Source: Nocardia rosealba (GTDB lineage Bacteria; Actinomycetota; Actinomycetes; Mycobacteriales; Mycobacteriaceae). Taken from it: 64,000 nucleotides of DNA. Of this stretch, positions 18,169 to 25,922 are shown one piece after another (the stretch's first letter is position 1; every line of letters begins with the position of its first letter). The stretch spans positions 1,335,145 to 1,399,144 of the forward strand of contig NZ_JAIWNA010000002.1 of assembly GCF_020216065.1 (NCBI RefSeq). The letters are read 5' to 3'. The translations under genes were made by a program, and so were the position numbers. The notes beneath the pieces are model-generated. The model was not told the DNA's origin. It searched no databases and saw only the letters and a list, made by a program, of their open reading frames with translations.

Positions 18169-18217
18169 CGCCCCGTGACCCAGGACGCGCAGCGCGGGGC
18201 ATGGCGTCGGGTCCGGC

Positions 18218-18556
18218 TCACCCACAGGCCAATTGGGCTCCCATGATGGTCAAGGCCAGCACCGCCACCGCAGTCGACAGCGCCCGTCCCTGTCGCCGCA
18301 TACGCCGGCCGAGACGGTTGAGCCGGGCACCTGCGCCCGTCGCCACGGCGCGCACCGCCGCACCAGCACTCAGCGCGGCCGAGGCCAGCCCGCGTCGCGC
18401 CCGGCGGTACACCGCGACCAGCGCTACGGACCGCAGCCGGTCCCCGAATACGGACGCGGTGTCCACAGATCCCGCGCCTTCTTCGCCACCCGCGCGGCGG
18501 CGCCGAGTCCGTCGGAACGCACCGACGACGGTCAGGATCAGAGCGGTGATGAGCAT
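18218..18556 (-). CDS. Small two-helix membrane protein, hypothetical
   Basis: A 112-aa protein with a hydrophobic N terminus (MLITALILTVVGAF), an Arg-rich middle, and a second hydrophobic segment (STAVAVLALTIMGAQLACG) at the C terminus. I do not recognise a family. It is supported as real by a GAGGGG ribosome-binding site 6 nt before the ATG. It begins 17 bp after the end of the SDR gene on the same strand, so co-transcription is likely. Confidence 0.5.
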   Translation of the reverse strand: MLITALILTVVGAFRRTRRRRAGGEEGAGSVDTASVFGDRLRSVALVAVYRRARRGLASAALSAGAAVRAVATGAGARLNRLGRRMRRQGRALSTAVAVLALTIMGAQLACG

Positions 18557-18572
18557 CGTCTTCCCCTCCCGC

Positions 18573-19640
18573 TCAGCGTGTTCCGGCCGGAACGGCTGGT
18601 GCTGATCGACGCTTGCCCGGTGCGGTGACGACGCCGAAGGCGATCAGGCTGTCGGCGGTGTCGCGGACCGTCTGCTCCACCGGGCGCATGGTCCAGCCGA
18701 GTTCGCGGCGAGCCTTCTCGGCGCTCACCCGTTCGGCGCGGCCGAGGACCGGCACGGTGAGGCGGACGGTCTTGTCGAACAGCGCGACCAGGCGGACCAG
18801 GGCGTTGGGCAGTACCCGCGTCGGCACGCGGAAGCCCTGGGGGCCGAAGTCGCGGGCGAGCATGCCTGCCAGCTCCCCCATCCACAGCGGCTCACCGCCA
18901 CAGATGTACCGGTTGCCTGCTGCCGCGGGCACTTCCATCGCGAGGCGGTGGGCAGTGGCGAGGTCGCGCACGTCGACCGGGGACCAGCCGGTGCGCACCG
19001 AACCCGGGACGTCGCGGGCGAGCAGGCGCTGGATCGGTGCGTGCGAGGTGCTGGTTCGTGGTTCGAGCAGCGGCCCGAGGATCATGCCCGGGTTCAGCAC
19101 CACCAGTTCGAGATCGCCGGTGTCGCCGAGGGATTCGACGTACTCCCAGGCGGCACGTTCGGCGAGGGTCTTGCTCTTCTGGTAGGCCGGAATCCGGTCG
19201 ACGACCGACCAGTCGTTCTCGGTCCGCACGTCGCCGTTGTCGTGTCCGTAGGCGACCGCCGCCACCGACGACGTGAGCACTACCCGACGCACCCCCGCCG
19301 CGGCGGCCGCGCGCAGCACCCGAAGTGTGCCCTGCACGGCGGGCTCGATGAGGTCGCGCTCGTTTTCCGGTGGACTGTCGGGGAACGGGGAGGCGACGTG
19401 CAGCACCGTGTCGCAGCCCGCCACCGCCTCGGCCCACCCGGCATCGTCGTCGAGCGTCGCGGCGGCGAATTCCAGGTCGCCGCCGGTGCGGCGGGCCGGC
19501 TCGGTGAGGTGGGCGCGCTTGGCGGTGGCGCCCAGATCGCGCACGGTGCCGCGCACGGCGTATCCGTGCTCGAGCAGTTCGGCGACGCAGTGTCCGGCGA
19601 CGAAGCCGGTGGCGCCGGTGACGAGAACCCTTGCGGTCAT
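18573..19640 (-). CDS. NAD-dependent epimerase/dihydroflavonol-reductase-like SDR
   Basis: A 355-aa extended short-chain dehydrogenase. It has the Rossmann motif VLVTGATGFVAGH, VLHVASPF, and the catalytic set with Ser in LTSSVAAVAYG and YQKSK supplying Tyr and Lys. It resembles dihydroflavonol-4-reductase/aldehyde reductase types acting on carbonyls. The ATG at 19638-19640 follows a purine-rich GGAACGGAAG stretch. It is divergent from the TetR gene with an operator between them that overlaps its promoter region, so TetR probably represses it. Confidence 0.86.
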   Translation of the reverse strand: MTARVLVTGATGFVAGHCVAELLEHGYAVRGTVRDLGATAKRAHLTEPARRTGGDLEFAAATLDDDAGWAEAVAGCDTVLHVASPFPDSPPENERDLIEPAVQGTLRVLRAAAAAGVRRVVLTSSVAAVAYGHDNGDVRTENDWSVVDRIPAYQKSKTLAERAAWEYVESLGDTGDLELVVLNPGMILGPLLEPRTSTSHAPIQRLLARDVPGSVRTGWSPVDVRDLATAHRLAMEVPAAAGNRYICGGEPLWMGELAGMLARDFGPQGFRVPTRVLPNALVRLVALFDKTVRLTVPVLGRAERVSAEKARRELGWTMRPVEQTVRDTADSLIAFGVVTAPGKRRSAPAVPAGTR

Positions 19641-19673
19641 GGTGTTCTTCCGTTCCCTCGGAGGAGCCCACCC

Positions 19674-19706
19674 ATCTGAGCGGTGCTCAGATAATCTAAG
19701 CACCGC
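19674..19706. promoter_or_regulatory. TetR operator with three half-sites
   Basis: Two overlapping palindromes: ATCTGAGCGGTGCTCAGAT (19674-19692, perfect 8-bp arms) and 19680-19706, a 27-bp palindrome centred on 19693 with one mismatched pair. Together they are three half-sites of the form ATCT(G/A)AGC in alternating orientation. The site lies between the SDR start (19640) and the TetR start (19762), where it could control both genes. Confidence 0.85.
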
Positions 19707-19748
19707 ATAGATATCCTGTCCAGTGCCTATTTTCCCGGGCGCGTCGCC

Positions 19749-19754
19749 TAGGCT
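19749..19754 (+). promoter_or_regulatory. Candidate leaderless -10 (TAGGCT) of tetR
   Basis: TAGGCT ends 7 nt before the GTG at 19762. The GGAGG next to the GTG is only one base away and too close to act as a normal ribosome-binding site, which favours a leaderless start. Confidence 0.4.
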
Positions 19755-19761
19755 CGGAGGA

Positions 19762-20376
19762 GTGAAGCGCACCAGTTACCACCACGGCGACCTGCGAGCC
19801 ACCCTGATGGCGGCGTGCCTGCGCCTGATCGAGAGCGAGGGGCTCGCGGCGGTGAGCCTGCGCCGGGTCGCGCGCGAGGCCGGGGTGAGCAGCGGTGCGC
19901 CGTACCACCACTTCGCCGATCGCGCCGCGCTGCTGTCGGCGCTGTCGGTCGAGGGCTTCCAGCGCCTGGCCGAGGAATTGATCGCCACGCGGGCGCAGGC
20001 GAGCAGCCCACTGGCCGCGCTCACCGAACTCGCCGCCACCTATGTGCGGTTCTCCCGCGAGAATCCGGCCCTGTTCCGGCTGATGTTCCGGCCCGAATTG
20101 TCGCAACCGGACAAGCATCCCGACGCCGCGCACGCCGGTGATACCGCCTTCGGCGTGCTCGCCGACACCGTCACCGAATGTGTCGCCGCCGGACAGCTTC
20201 CCGCGAACCAGGCCGACACGCTGGCCGTGGCGTGGTGGAGTCTCGGGCACGGACTGGCATCGCTGTGGCTCGACGGCCACCTCGAAAAGCGCAGTGAGCA
20301 GCTGGGAACCAACGCGCCCGACCTCGTCGACGAGATCATGCGCGCCTTCACCGCGCTCGTGGCCACCCGTACCTGA
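19762..20376 (+). CDS. TetR-family transcriptional regulator
   Basis: A 204-aa repressor. The N-terminal TetR DNA-binding domain shows KRTSYHHGDLRATLM, SLRRVAREAGVSSGAPYHHFADR (recognition helix) and the following ALLSALS. The C-terminal ligand domain belongs to the WHG/TetR_C_13-like group (AWWSLGHGLASLWLDG). It starts on GTG at 19762. By position it should bind the palindromes at 19674-19706 and regulate itself and the divergent reductase. The inducer is unknown but might be a substrate of that reductase. Confidence 0.9.
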   Translation: MKRTSYHHGDLRATLMAACLRLIESEGLAAVSLRRVAREAGVSSGAPYHHFADRAALLSALSVEGFQRLAEELIATRAQASSPLAALTELAATYVRFSRENPALFRLMFRPELSQPDKHPDAAHAGDTAFGVLADTVTECVAAGQLPANQADTLAVAWWSLGHGLASLWLDGHLEKRSEQLGTNAPDLVDEIMRAFTALVATRT

Positions 20377-20463
20377 AAATTTTGCGGTGCGGGGTGTGGC
20401 AGCGGCCCTAGAGTGGGTAAGGCTGTTCTACCCCAGTGCGCCCGAACACGAGCAGGAGGCCCG

Positions 20464-20781
20464 ATGGCTGAGACTGTGAAACTCGATCCCGCGGTCGAGG
20501 CGTTCGTCGACGCGCTCAACGCCCAGGACACCGACCGCTTCTACGGCGTGCTCGCCGAAGACGCCACCATGTCCGACGACGGCGTGGAACGCAACCTCGC
20601 GCAGTGGACCGAGGCCGAGATCTTCAGCGCCAACGGGCATCTGGAGGTCGACACGGTGGAAGCCGACGGACTCGAGTTCACCGCCGACTACACCAACAGC
20701 CGGTGGGGTTCCATGCGCACCACCTGGCGATTCGATGTGCGCAACGGCCTCATCAGCCGCTTCGAGACCGGACAGGCGTGA
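20464..20781 (+). CDS. NTF2/SnoaL-like domain protein
   Basis: A 105-aa protein with the alpha+beta-barrel pattern of the NTF2-like superfamily: an N-terminal helix (VEAFVDALNAQDTDRFYGVLAEDATM), then beta strands ending DVRNGLISRFETGQ. Members are ligand-binding proteins or small isomerases and hydrolases; no catalytic residue can be assigned. The ATG is fixed by AGGAGG 4 nt upstream. The stop overlaps the GTG of the following phosphatase-like gene as GTGA, so the two are coupled. Confidence 0.75.
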   Translation: MAETVKLDPAVEAFVDALNAQDTDRFYGVLAEDATMSDDGVERNLAQWTEAEIFSANGHLEVDTVEADGLEFTADYTNSRWGSMRTTWRFDVRNGLISRFETGQA

Positions 20782-21926
20782 ACGAACTTCTCCTCCCGCG
20801 TTACGGCCACGCGTCGCTGGCCGACCTGCTCCCCTCGATCCTGGCCTGCCTCGGCGTGCCCGGCGAGCACGACCGCCTCGGTCTCGAGCTGGATGTCGAC
20901 CATGTGTGCGTGCTGCTCGTCGACGGTCTCGGTGCCACCGCGCTGGACGCCGAAAGCGCTGCGGCGCCGTTTCTTTCGGGATTGCCTGCGGCCACCCTCG
21001 ATGCCGGTTTCCCGAGTACGACGGCGACCAGCCTGACCACCCTCGGCACGGGTCTGCCGCCGGGTGAGCACGGCACCGTCGGCTACACCTTCCACCTGCC
21101 GGGGCAGGACCGTCTGTTCAACGGCCTGCGCTGGCAGCTCACCGGCGACGGTCCGAAGGTCGACGCGATCGCCGAGTTCCCCCCTGAGCGAATCCAGCCG
21201 CACCGCACCACCTTCGAACGCGCGACCGCCGCGGGCATCGCGGCCGTCCAGGTGGCACCGAGCTACCAGGACGGCTCGGGTCTCACCCGCGCCGGCTGGC
21301 GCGGTGGCGGTTTCCGGACTGCGTTCTCGGTGGGCGACCTGGTCGACGGGGTGCTCACCGCGCTCGGCTCGGCACCGAAAAGCCTTGTCTACACCTATCA
21401 TTCGGATCTCGACACCACCGGGCACGCGCGTGGCCCGCAGACCAGGGCATGGCGGTTCGAACTGGCCAACGTCGACCGGATCGCGGCCGAGCTGGCAGGC
21501 AACCTACCGCCGCGCTCGGCGCTGATCGTCACCGCCGATCACGGCATGGTGCCGCTGGTGCACCGCATCGACTTCGACACCCACCCGCACCTGTCCGAGG
21601 GTGTGCGCGCGCTCGGCGGCGAACCGCGCGCCCGCCACGTCTACACCGAAGCGGGGGCCACCGAGTCGGTCGCCGACACCTGGACGGGCACGCTCGGTGA
21701 CGAGTTCGTGGTGCGTACCAAGGCCCAGGTCATCGAGGCCGGGTGGTTCGGCCCGCGCGTGCACCCCGAGGTGGCGGCGCGGATCGGCGATCTCGTGGTG
21801 GTCGCCACCGGGACGAGCGGGGTGATCCGCAGCGGTGCCGAACCCCTGCAATCGCAGATGCCCGGCCATCACGGGTCGCTGACCGCCGACGAACTGCTCG
21901 TGCCGTTGCGAATCCACCGCAGCTGA
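20778..21926 (+). CDS. Alkaline phosphatase-superfamily nucleotide pyrophosphatase/phosphodiesterase
   Basis: A 382-aa member of the alkaline-phosphatase superfamily (type I phosphodiesterase / nucleotide pyrophosphatase). Metal-site residues are visible in LLVDGLG, in the Thr nucleophile region FPSTTATSLTTLGTG, in SDLDTTGHARGP and in VTADHGMVPL. No signal peptide is seen, so it probably acts in the cytoplasm. The start is GTG at 20778, overlapping the previous stop. Substrate unknown. Confidence 0.86.
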   Translation: MNELLLPRYGHASLADLLPSILACLGVPGEHDRLGLELDVDHVCVLLVDGLGATALDAESAAAPFLSGLPAATLDAGFPSTTATSLTTLGTGLPPGEHGTVGYTFHLPGQDRLFNGLRWQLTGDGPKVDAIAEFPPERIQPHRTTFERATAAGIAAVQVAPSYQDGSGLTRAGWRGGGFRTAFSVGDLVDGVLTALGSAPKSLVYTYHSDLDTTGHARGPQTRAWRFELANVDRIAAELAGNLPPRSALIVTADHGMVPLVHRIDFDTHPHLSEGVRALGGEPRARHVYTEAGATESVADTWTGTLGDEFVVRTKAQVIEAGWFGPRVHPEVAARIGDLVVVATGTSGVIRSGAEPLQSQMPGHHGSLTADELLVPLRIHRS

Positions 21927-22065
21927 CCGCTGTGTTCGATGGTGCCGACCCGCGAGGGCCCTGCGTGGACACGCTCCGCTACCGCCTCCGGGCCCGCCGC
22001 GATCGGCATCTAGTCTGAAGCGGATCCCGGCGAGTCGTCCCGGGCGCGACCTTTCAGGAGGAACC

Positions 22066-22383
22066 ATGCACGCCACCCGCAGCGGCGCCGTCGCGGTCGG
22101 ACTCGCGGTGCTGGCGGCACTGATGACCGGCTGCTCCGATGTCGAGCGCCTGCTCAACCAGGGCGGCGACACCCCCTGCCGCGATTACATCAACCAGGAG
22201 CCGGACACCAAGCGGATCACCATCACCAAGGCGATCAAAGAGCAGACGGGCAACGACAACGAACCGGCGGGCACCGTGGTCGACGCGATGATCGTGCAGG
22301 TCGATCTGCTGTGCGCGGGCCAGCGCAATATCGACACCCCCATCAAGAACGCCGATATCGCGGGCCTGTTCCTGAACAAATAA
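22066..22383 (+). CDS. Small secreted lipoprotein, HdeA-like
   Basis: A 105-aa lipoprotein with a lipobox ending LMTGC at about residues 19-23. The mature part of about 80 residues contains two Cys (CRDYINQ and LLCAGQ) spaced as in the HdeA-like acid-stress family found in actinobacteria, which would form one disulfide. That family link is from the overall pattern only. AGGAGG lies 4 nt before the ATG. It stands alone on the plus strand. Confidence 0.6.
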   Translation: MHATRSGAVAVGLAVLAALMTGCSDVERLLNQGGDTPCRDYINQEPDTKRITITKAIKEQTGNDNEPAGTVVDAMIVQVDLLCAGQRNIDTPIKNADIAGLFLNK

Positions 22384-22508
22384 CCGACCACGCGTCAAGC
22401 CGACGCGACAGGGCACACCCCGGTGACCCGGTAGTCCGCAAGCGATCCCGGCCCACGCCGGTGGCACACCTGATAGACAGGAACAGCCACCGACGAGCAG
22501 GAGTGAAC

Positions 22509-23756
22509 GTGGGCGCATCCGACGATCCGATTCCCGGATCGCCCAGGCCCGACGGGCTCGCGGACTATCGCGGCGCGATCGAGAAGCAATGGAACCGCCT
22601 CGCCGCCCCGTCGCGTCCACTGCAACTGCCCCGCGACACCGGACCCGTGCGCCGGGAGGTGGCCAAATCCTGGCAGCGTTCCCTGCACACCGTCGACCCA
22701 GCCCAGACCGTCGCCCCCGGGCTCGACGACATCAGCGGCCGCTGGCGTGAGTCACCGCTGCGCAGGCCGGTGACCGAACTCGCGGGCCAATTGCGTGGTA
22801 TCGCCGAGGATTCCGGCTACCTCGCCGTCGTCAGTGACGAATCGGGCACCATCCTGTGGACAGCGGGCGACCGCACCCTGCGCCGCCAGGGTGAGCAGGT
22901 GAACTTCGCCCCCGGCGGGGTGTGGGACGAAAGCCATATGGGCACCAACGGCCTGTCGCTCGCCCTGCACGACGACCGGGCCTGCACCGTGTTCTCCGCC
23001 GAACACCTGGTGGCCGCCCTGCACGGGTGGGTCTGCTATTCGGCGCCCATCCACGGACCAGACGGCCGCACCGTCGGTGTCCTCGATCTGTCCTCCACCT
23101 GGGAACGCTCGCACCCGATGGTGATGACCTCGGTGCGCGCCCTCGTGACGGCCGTGGAGACCATGCTGCGCGCCGAGGCACCCACCCCCGTTCCCGGCGT
23201 GCGTCTCGAATGTCTCGGCGCCGCAAGGCTGCTGCGCGACGGCCGACCCGTCCCGCTGCCGCCGCGCCAGCTCGAGATCCTCGCCCTGCTCGCCCTCGAA
23301 CCCGACGGGTACACCCCGGAACAGCTGCACGCCGCCGTCTACGGCGATCGCGCGGTATCGCTGAACACGCTCAAAGCCGATGTCTCCCACCTGCGCCGGG
23401 CGACCAGGGGCGAGATCACCAACCGCCGGTACATGCTCACCGGCGCGGTGTCGTGCGACGCGGTGGAACTGCTCGCGGCCATCGAGGGCGGCGACCTCAC
23501 CTCGGCGCTGTGGCTGTATCGCGGACCGCTGCTACCCGGCTCGGACCTGCCCGGCGTGCACCAGTGGCGCGACCACCTCGATGTCGGCCTGCGCGACGCG
23601 GTGCTGGCCAGCGATCGCCCCGAGCACGCGGTGGCCTTCGGGCAGCGCTGCCCCGCCGATGTCGCCGTGCACGAACACGCCCTGCGACTGCTGCCGCGCG
23701 ACGATGTCCGCCGAGCCGTCGTCACCGCCCGCCTGTACACCGCGCGCCAGGGCTGA
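22509..23756 (+). CDS. GAF-domain transcriptional regulator of the aldehyde dehydrogenase locus
   Basis: A 415-aa regulator. Residues ~40-220 look like the sensor region of AcoR-type activators (WQRSL, FAPGGVWDESHMGTNGLSLAL, HGWVCYSAPIHGPDGRTVGVLDLSS), with a GAF ligand domain. The C-terminal part is a winged helix (RQLEILALLALEPDGYTPEQLH, NTLKADVSHLRR). It has no sigma-54 AAA domain. The GTG at 22509 has AGGAG 5 nt upstream; a GTG two codons earlier overlaps that site. It is immediately upstream of the dehydrogenase and DUF779 genes, which it probably controls. Confidence 0.82.
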   Translation: MGASDDPIPGSPRPDGLADYRGAIEKQWNRLAAPSRPLQLPRDTGPVRREVAKSWQRSLHTVDPAQTVAPGLDDISGRWRESPLRRPVTELAGQLRGIAEDSGYLAVVSDESGTILWTAGDRTLRRQGEQVNFAPGGVWDESHMGTNGLSLALHDDRACTVFSAEHLVAALHGWVCYSAPIHGPDGRTVGVLDLSSTWERSHPMVMTSVRALVTAVETMLRAEAPTPVPGVRLECLGAARLLRDGRPVPLPPRQLEILALLALEPDGYTPEQLHAAVYGDRAVSLNTLKADVSHLRRATRGEITNRRYMLTGAVSCDAVELLAAIEGGDLTSALWLYRGPLLPGSDLPGVHQWRDHLDVGLRDAVLASDRPEHAVAFGQRCPADVAVHEHALRLLPRDDVRRAVVTARLYTARQG

Positions 23757-23844
23757 CCTGCGCAAACGGTACGACCAACCTCGCACCAACCTTCGCCGAC
23801 CATAGTGTGTCCCACCACGCACGAGGTCGCGAGGAGCGAGACGC

Positions 23845-25332
23845 ATGATCTACGGCAAGCCCGGATCGGATACCGGCATAGTCAGCTATGCCGCCCGATA
23901 CGACAACTTCATCGGAGGCGAATGGGTCGCCCCCGTCGAAGGCCGCTATTTCGACAACACCTCCCCGGTCGACGGCGAGGCGTTCTGCGCCGTGGCCCGC
24001 TCCGGCGCCGCCGACATCGACCTGGCACTCACCGCCGCCCGCCGCGCCGCTCCCGGCTGGGCCGCCACCTCCCCGGCCGCCCGCGCGGGCATCCTGCTGG
24101 CCATCGCCGACCGCATCGAGAACAGCATCGAACCGCTGGCGGTAGCCGAGACCTGGGACAACGGCAAACCCGTCCGGGAGACCCTGCACACCGATCTGCC
24201 CCTCGCCGTCGACCACTTCCGATATTTCGCCGGGGTGCTGCGAGGACAGGAGGGAACGATCTCCACGGTCGACAGCGAGACCGTGGCCTACCACCTGTCC
24301 GGCCCGCTCGGCGTCGTCGGACACATCCTGCCGTGGACCTACCCGATCCTCACCGCCGCATGGGAACTCGCGCCAGCCCTCGCGGCAGGCAACTGCGTCG
24401 TACTCGAACCGGCCGAGCAGACCCCGGCCTCGCTGCTGCTCGTCGTGGAGCTGATCGCCGACCTGCTGCCCGACGGTGTACTCAACGTGGTCAACGGATT
24501 CCGGGCGGAGGCGGGCGTCCCGCTGGCGCGCAGCCCGCAGCTGGACAAGCTCACCTTCACCGGTGACACCGCCACGGCACGGCTGATCCTGCGGCACGCC
24601 GCCGAGAACATCGTCCCGGTGTCGCTGCGGCTGGGTGGCAAGTGCGCCAATGTGTTCACCGCCGACGTGCTCGCCGCCGACGACACGTTCCTCGACAGCG
24701 CCGTCGAGGGATTCGTGATGTTCGTCCTGAACCAGGGTGAGGTCGGCACGTGCCCGTCGCGTGCGCTGATCCACTCGTCGATCTACGACGAGTTCCTCGC
24801 CCGCTGCATCGCCCGCACCGAGGCCGTCGTGTCCGGTCATCCGCTCGACACCGAGACGATGATCGGCGCACAGGCCGGCAACGACCAGTACGAAAGGATC
24901 CTGTCCTACTTCGATATCGGCAGAGCCGAAGGCGCCCGCGTGCTGACTGGAGGGGAAGCACGCAAGGTCGACGGCCTGCCGGGTGGGTACTACATCGAAC
25001 CCACCGTCTTCGAAGGCGACAACTCGATGCGGATCTTCCAGGAGGAGATCTTCGGCCCGGTGCTCGGGGTGACCCGCTTCGACACGCTCGACGAAGCGGT
25101 GCGGGTCACCGACGACACCGCCCACCGCCTCGGTGCGGGCGTGTGGACCCGCGATCTGGGCACCGCGCACCGGTTCGCGGGCGCGGTCGGCACCCGGCGG
25201 GTGTGGGCCAACTGCTATCACCCCTATCCCGCGCAGGCCGCGGGCGAGAACACCGCCATGATGCTCGGGCGCTACCAGCGGTCCAAGAACCTGCTGGTGC
25301 GCCATTCGACGACGACACCAGGGATGTTCTGA
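23845..25332 (+). CDS. Aldehyde dehydrogenase homologue lacking catalytic residues (probable pseudoenzyme)
   Basis: A 495-aa protein closely related to ExaC/AldB-type acetaldehyde dehydrogenases by full-length pattern ([46 protein letters not shown]). Key positions are changed: PWN is PWT, KPAE is EPAE, the general-base Glu of LELGGK is Arg (LRLGGK), and the catalytic Cys of GEVCTC is Gly (GEVGTC). The FGGYKxSGxGR loop near the C terminus is deleted, leaving [10 protein letters not shown]. The frame is otherwise intact with no stop or frameshift and normal codon use. It should not oxidise aldehydes. It may bind ligand or cofactor, oligomerise with a true ALDH, or be decaying. The stop overlaps the DUF779 start. 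Confidence 0.85.
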   Translation: MIYGKPGSDTGIVSYAARYDNFIGGEWVAPVEGRYFDNTSPVDGEAFCAVARSGAADIDLALTAARRAAPGWAATSPAARAGILLAIADRIENSIEPLAVAETWDNGKPVRETLHTDLPLAVDHFRYFAGVLRGQEGTISTVDSETVAYHLSGPLGVVGHILPWTYPILTAAWELAPALAAGNCVVLEPAEQTPASLLLVVELIADLLPDGVLNVVNGFRAEAGVPLARSPQLDKLTFTGDTATARLILRHAAENIVPVSLRLGGKCANVFTADVLAADDTFLDSAVEGFVMFVLNQGEVGTCPSRALIHSSIYDEFLARCIARTEAVVSGHPLDTETMIGAQAGNDQYERILSYFDIGRAEGARVLTGGEARKVDGLPGGYYIEPTVFEGDNSMRIFQEEIFGPVLGVTRFDTLDEAVRVTDDTAHRLGAGVWTRDLGTAHRFAGAVGTRRVWANCYHPYPAQAAGENTAMMLGRYQRSKNLLVRHSTTTPGMF

Positions 25333-25739
25333 TGCAGAACACGATCCACCGCGTGGATATCACCGAACGCGCCCAGGACCTGCTGCGCCGCGTCATCGAG
25401 GACAACGGCCCGGTGCTGTTCCGGCAGGCGGGCGACTGCTGCGGGGACAACTCCGCGCCGATGTGCTTACCCACCAGGCAGTTCCCGATCGAGCAGAGCG
25501 ACATCCTGCTCGGCCGGTTGAGCTGGCACACCGAATTCTGGGTCAGCCCGGAACAATTCGAGTGCTGGAAAGACACCCACCTCACCATCGATGTGACCCG
25601 TGGGCCCGCCTCCGAGCAGTCCCTCGAAGCCTCGCACGGCCTGCGATTCGTCCTGCGCGCGCGGCAGTTGACCGCGGCGGAGAACGCGGCGCTCGCGGCC
25701 GCGCCGCCACCGCGCACCGGTGCCGACCGCACGCTGTAG
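25332..25739 (+). CDS. DUF779 protein
   Basis: A 135-aa protein of the DUF779 family, which commonly follows ExaC-type aldehyde dehydrogenases. It retains the Cys-rich AGDCCGDNSAPMC segment, where family members have SGGCCDGSxPMC; the WKDTHLTIDV region; and the LRFVLRAR end. A 20-residue Ala/Pro-rich tail follows. The ATG overlaps the dehydrogenase stop (TGATG). Function is unknown; a role in metal or cofactor handling for the dehydrogenase has been guessed from context. It stays intact although its partner has lost the active site. Confidence 0.85.
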   Translation: MQNTIHRVDITERAQDLLRRVIEDNGPVLFRQAGDCCGDNSAPMCLPTRQFPIEQSDILLGRLSWHTEFWVSPEQFECWKDTHLTIDVTRGPASEQSLEASHGLRFVLRARQLTAAENAALAAAPPPRTGADRTL

Positions 25740-25910
25740 GCGCGGGAGAAGACCTGACCTGGCCCACCCCTCCGGGTACGCCAGGGCACGGCGAGCCCCC
25801 GCCGACTGGGCCATCGCGGCTCAGCCGGCGGGGCGAGCTCGAAATCGTCCCGAATGCCAAATCGCGTCTCGCTCAGCGAGACCCGTGCGGCAACACTGCA
25901 ACAATTCCGT

Positions 25911-25916
25911 TACGTT
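25911..25916 (+). promoter_or_regulatory. Candidate leaderless -10 (TACGTT) of the conservon
   Basis: TACGTT ends 6 nt before the ATG at 25923. If used, it excludes the in-frame ATG codons at 25854 and 25917 as starts. Confidence 0.35.
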
Positions 25917-25922
25917 ATGGCG

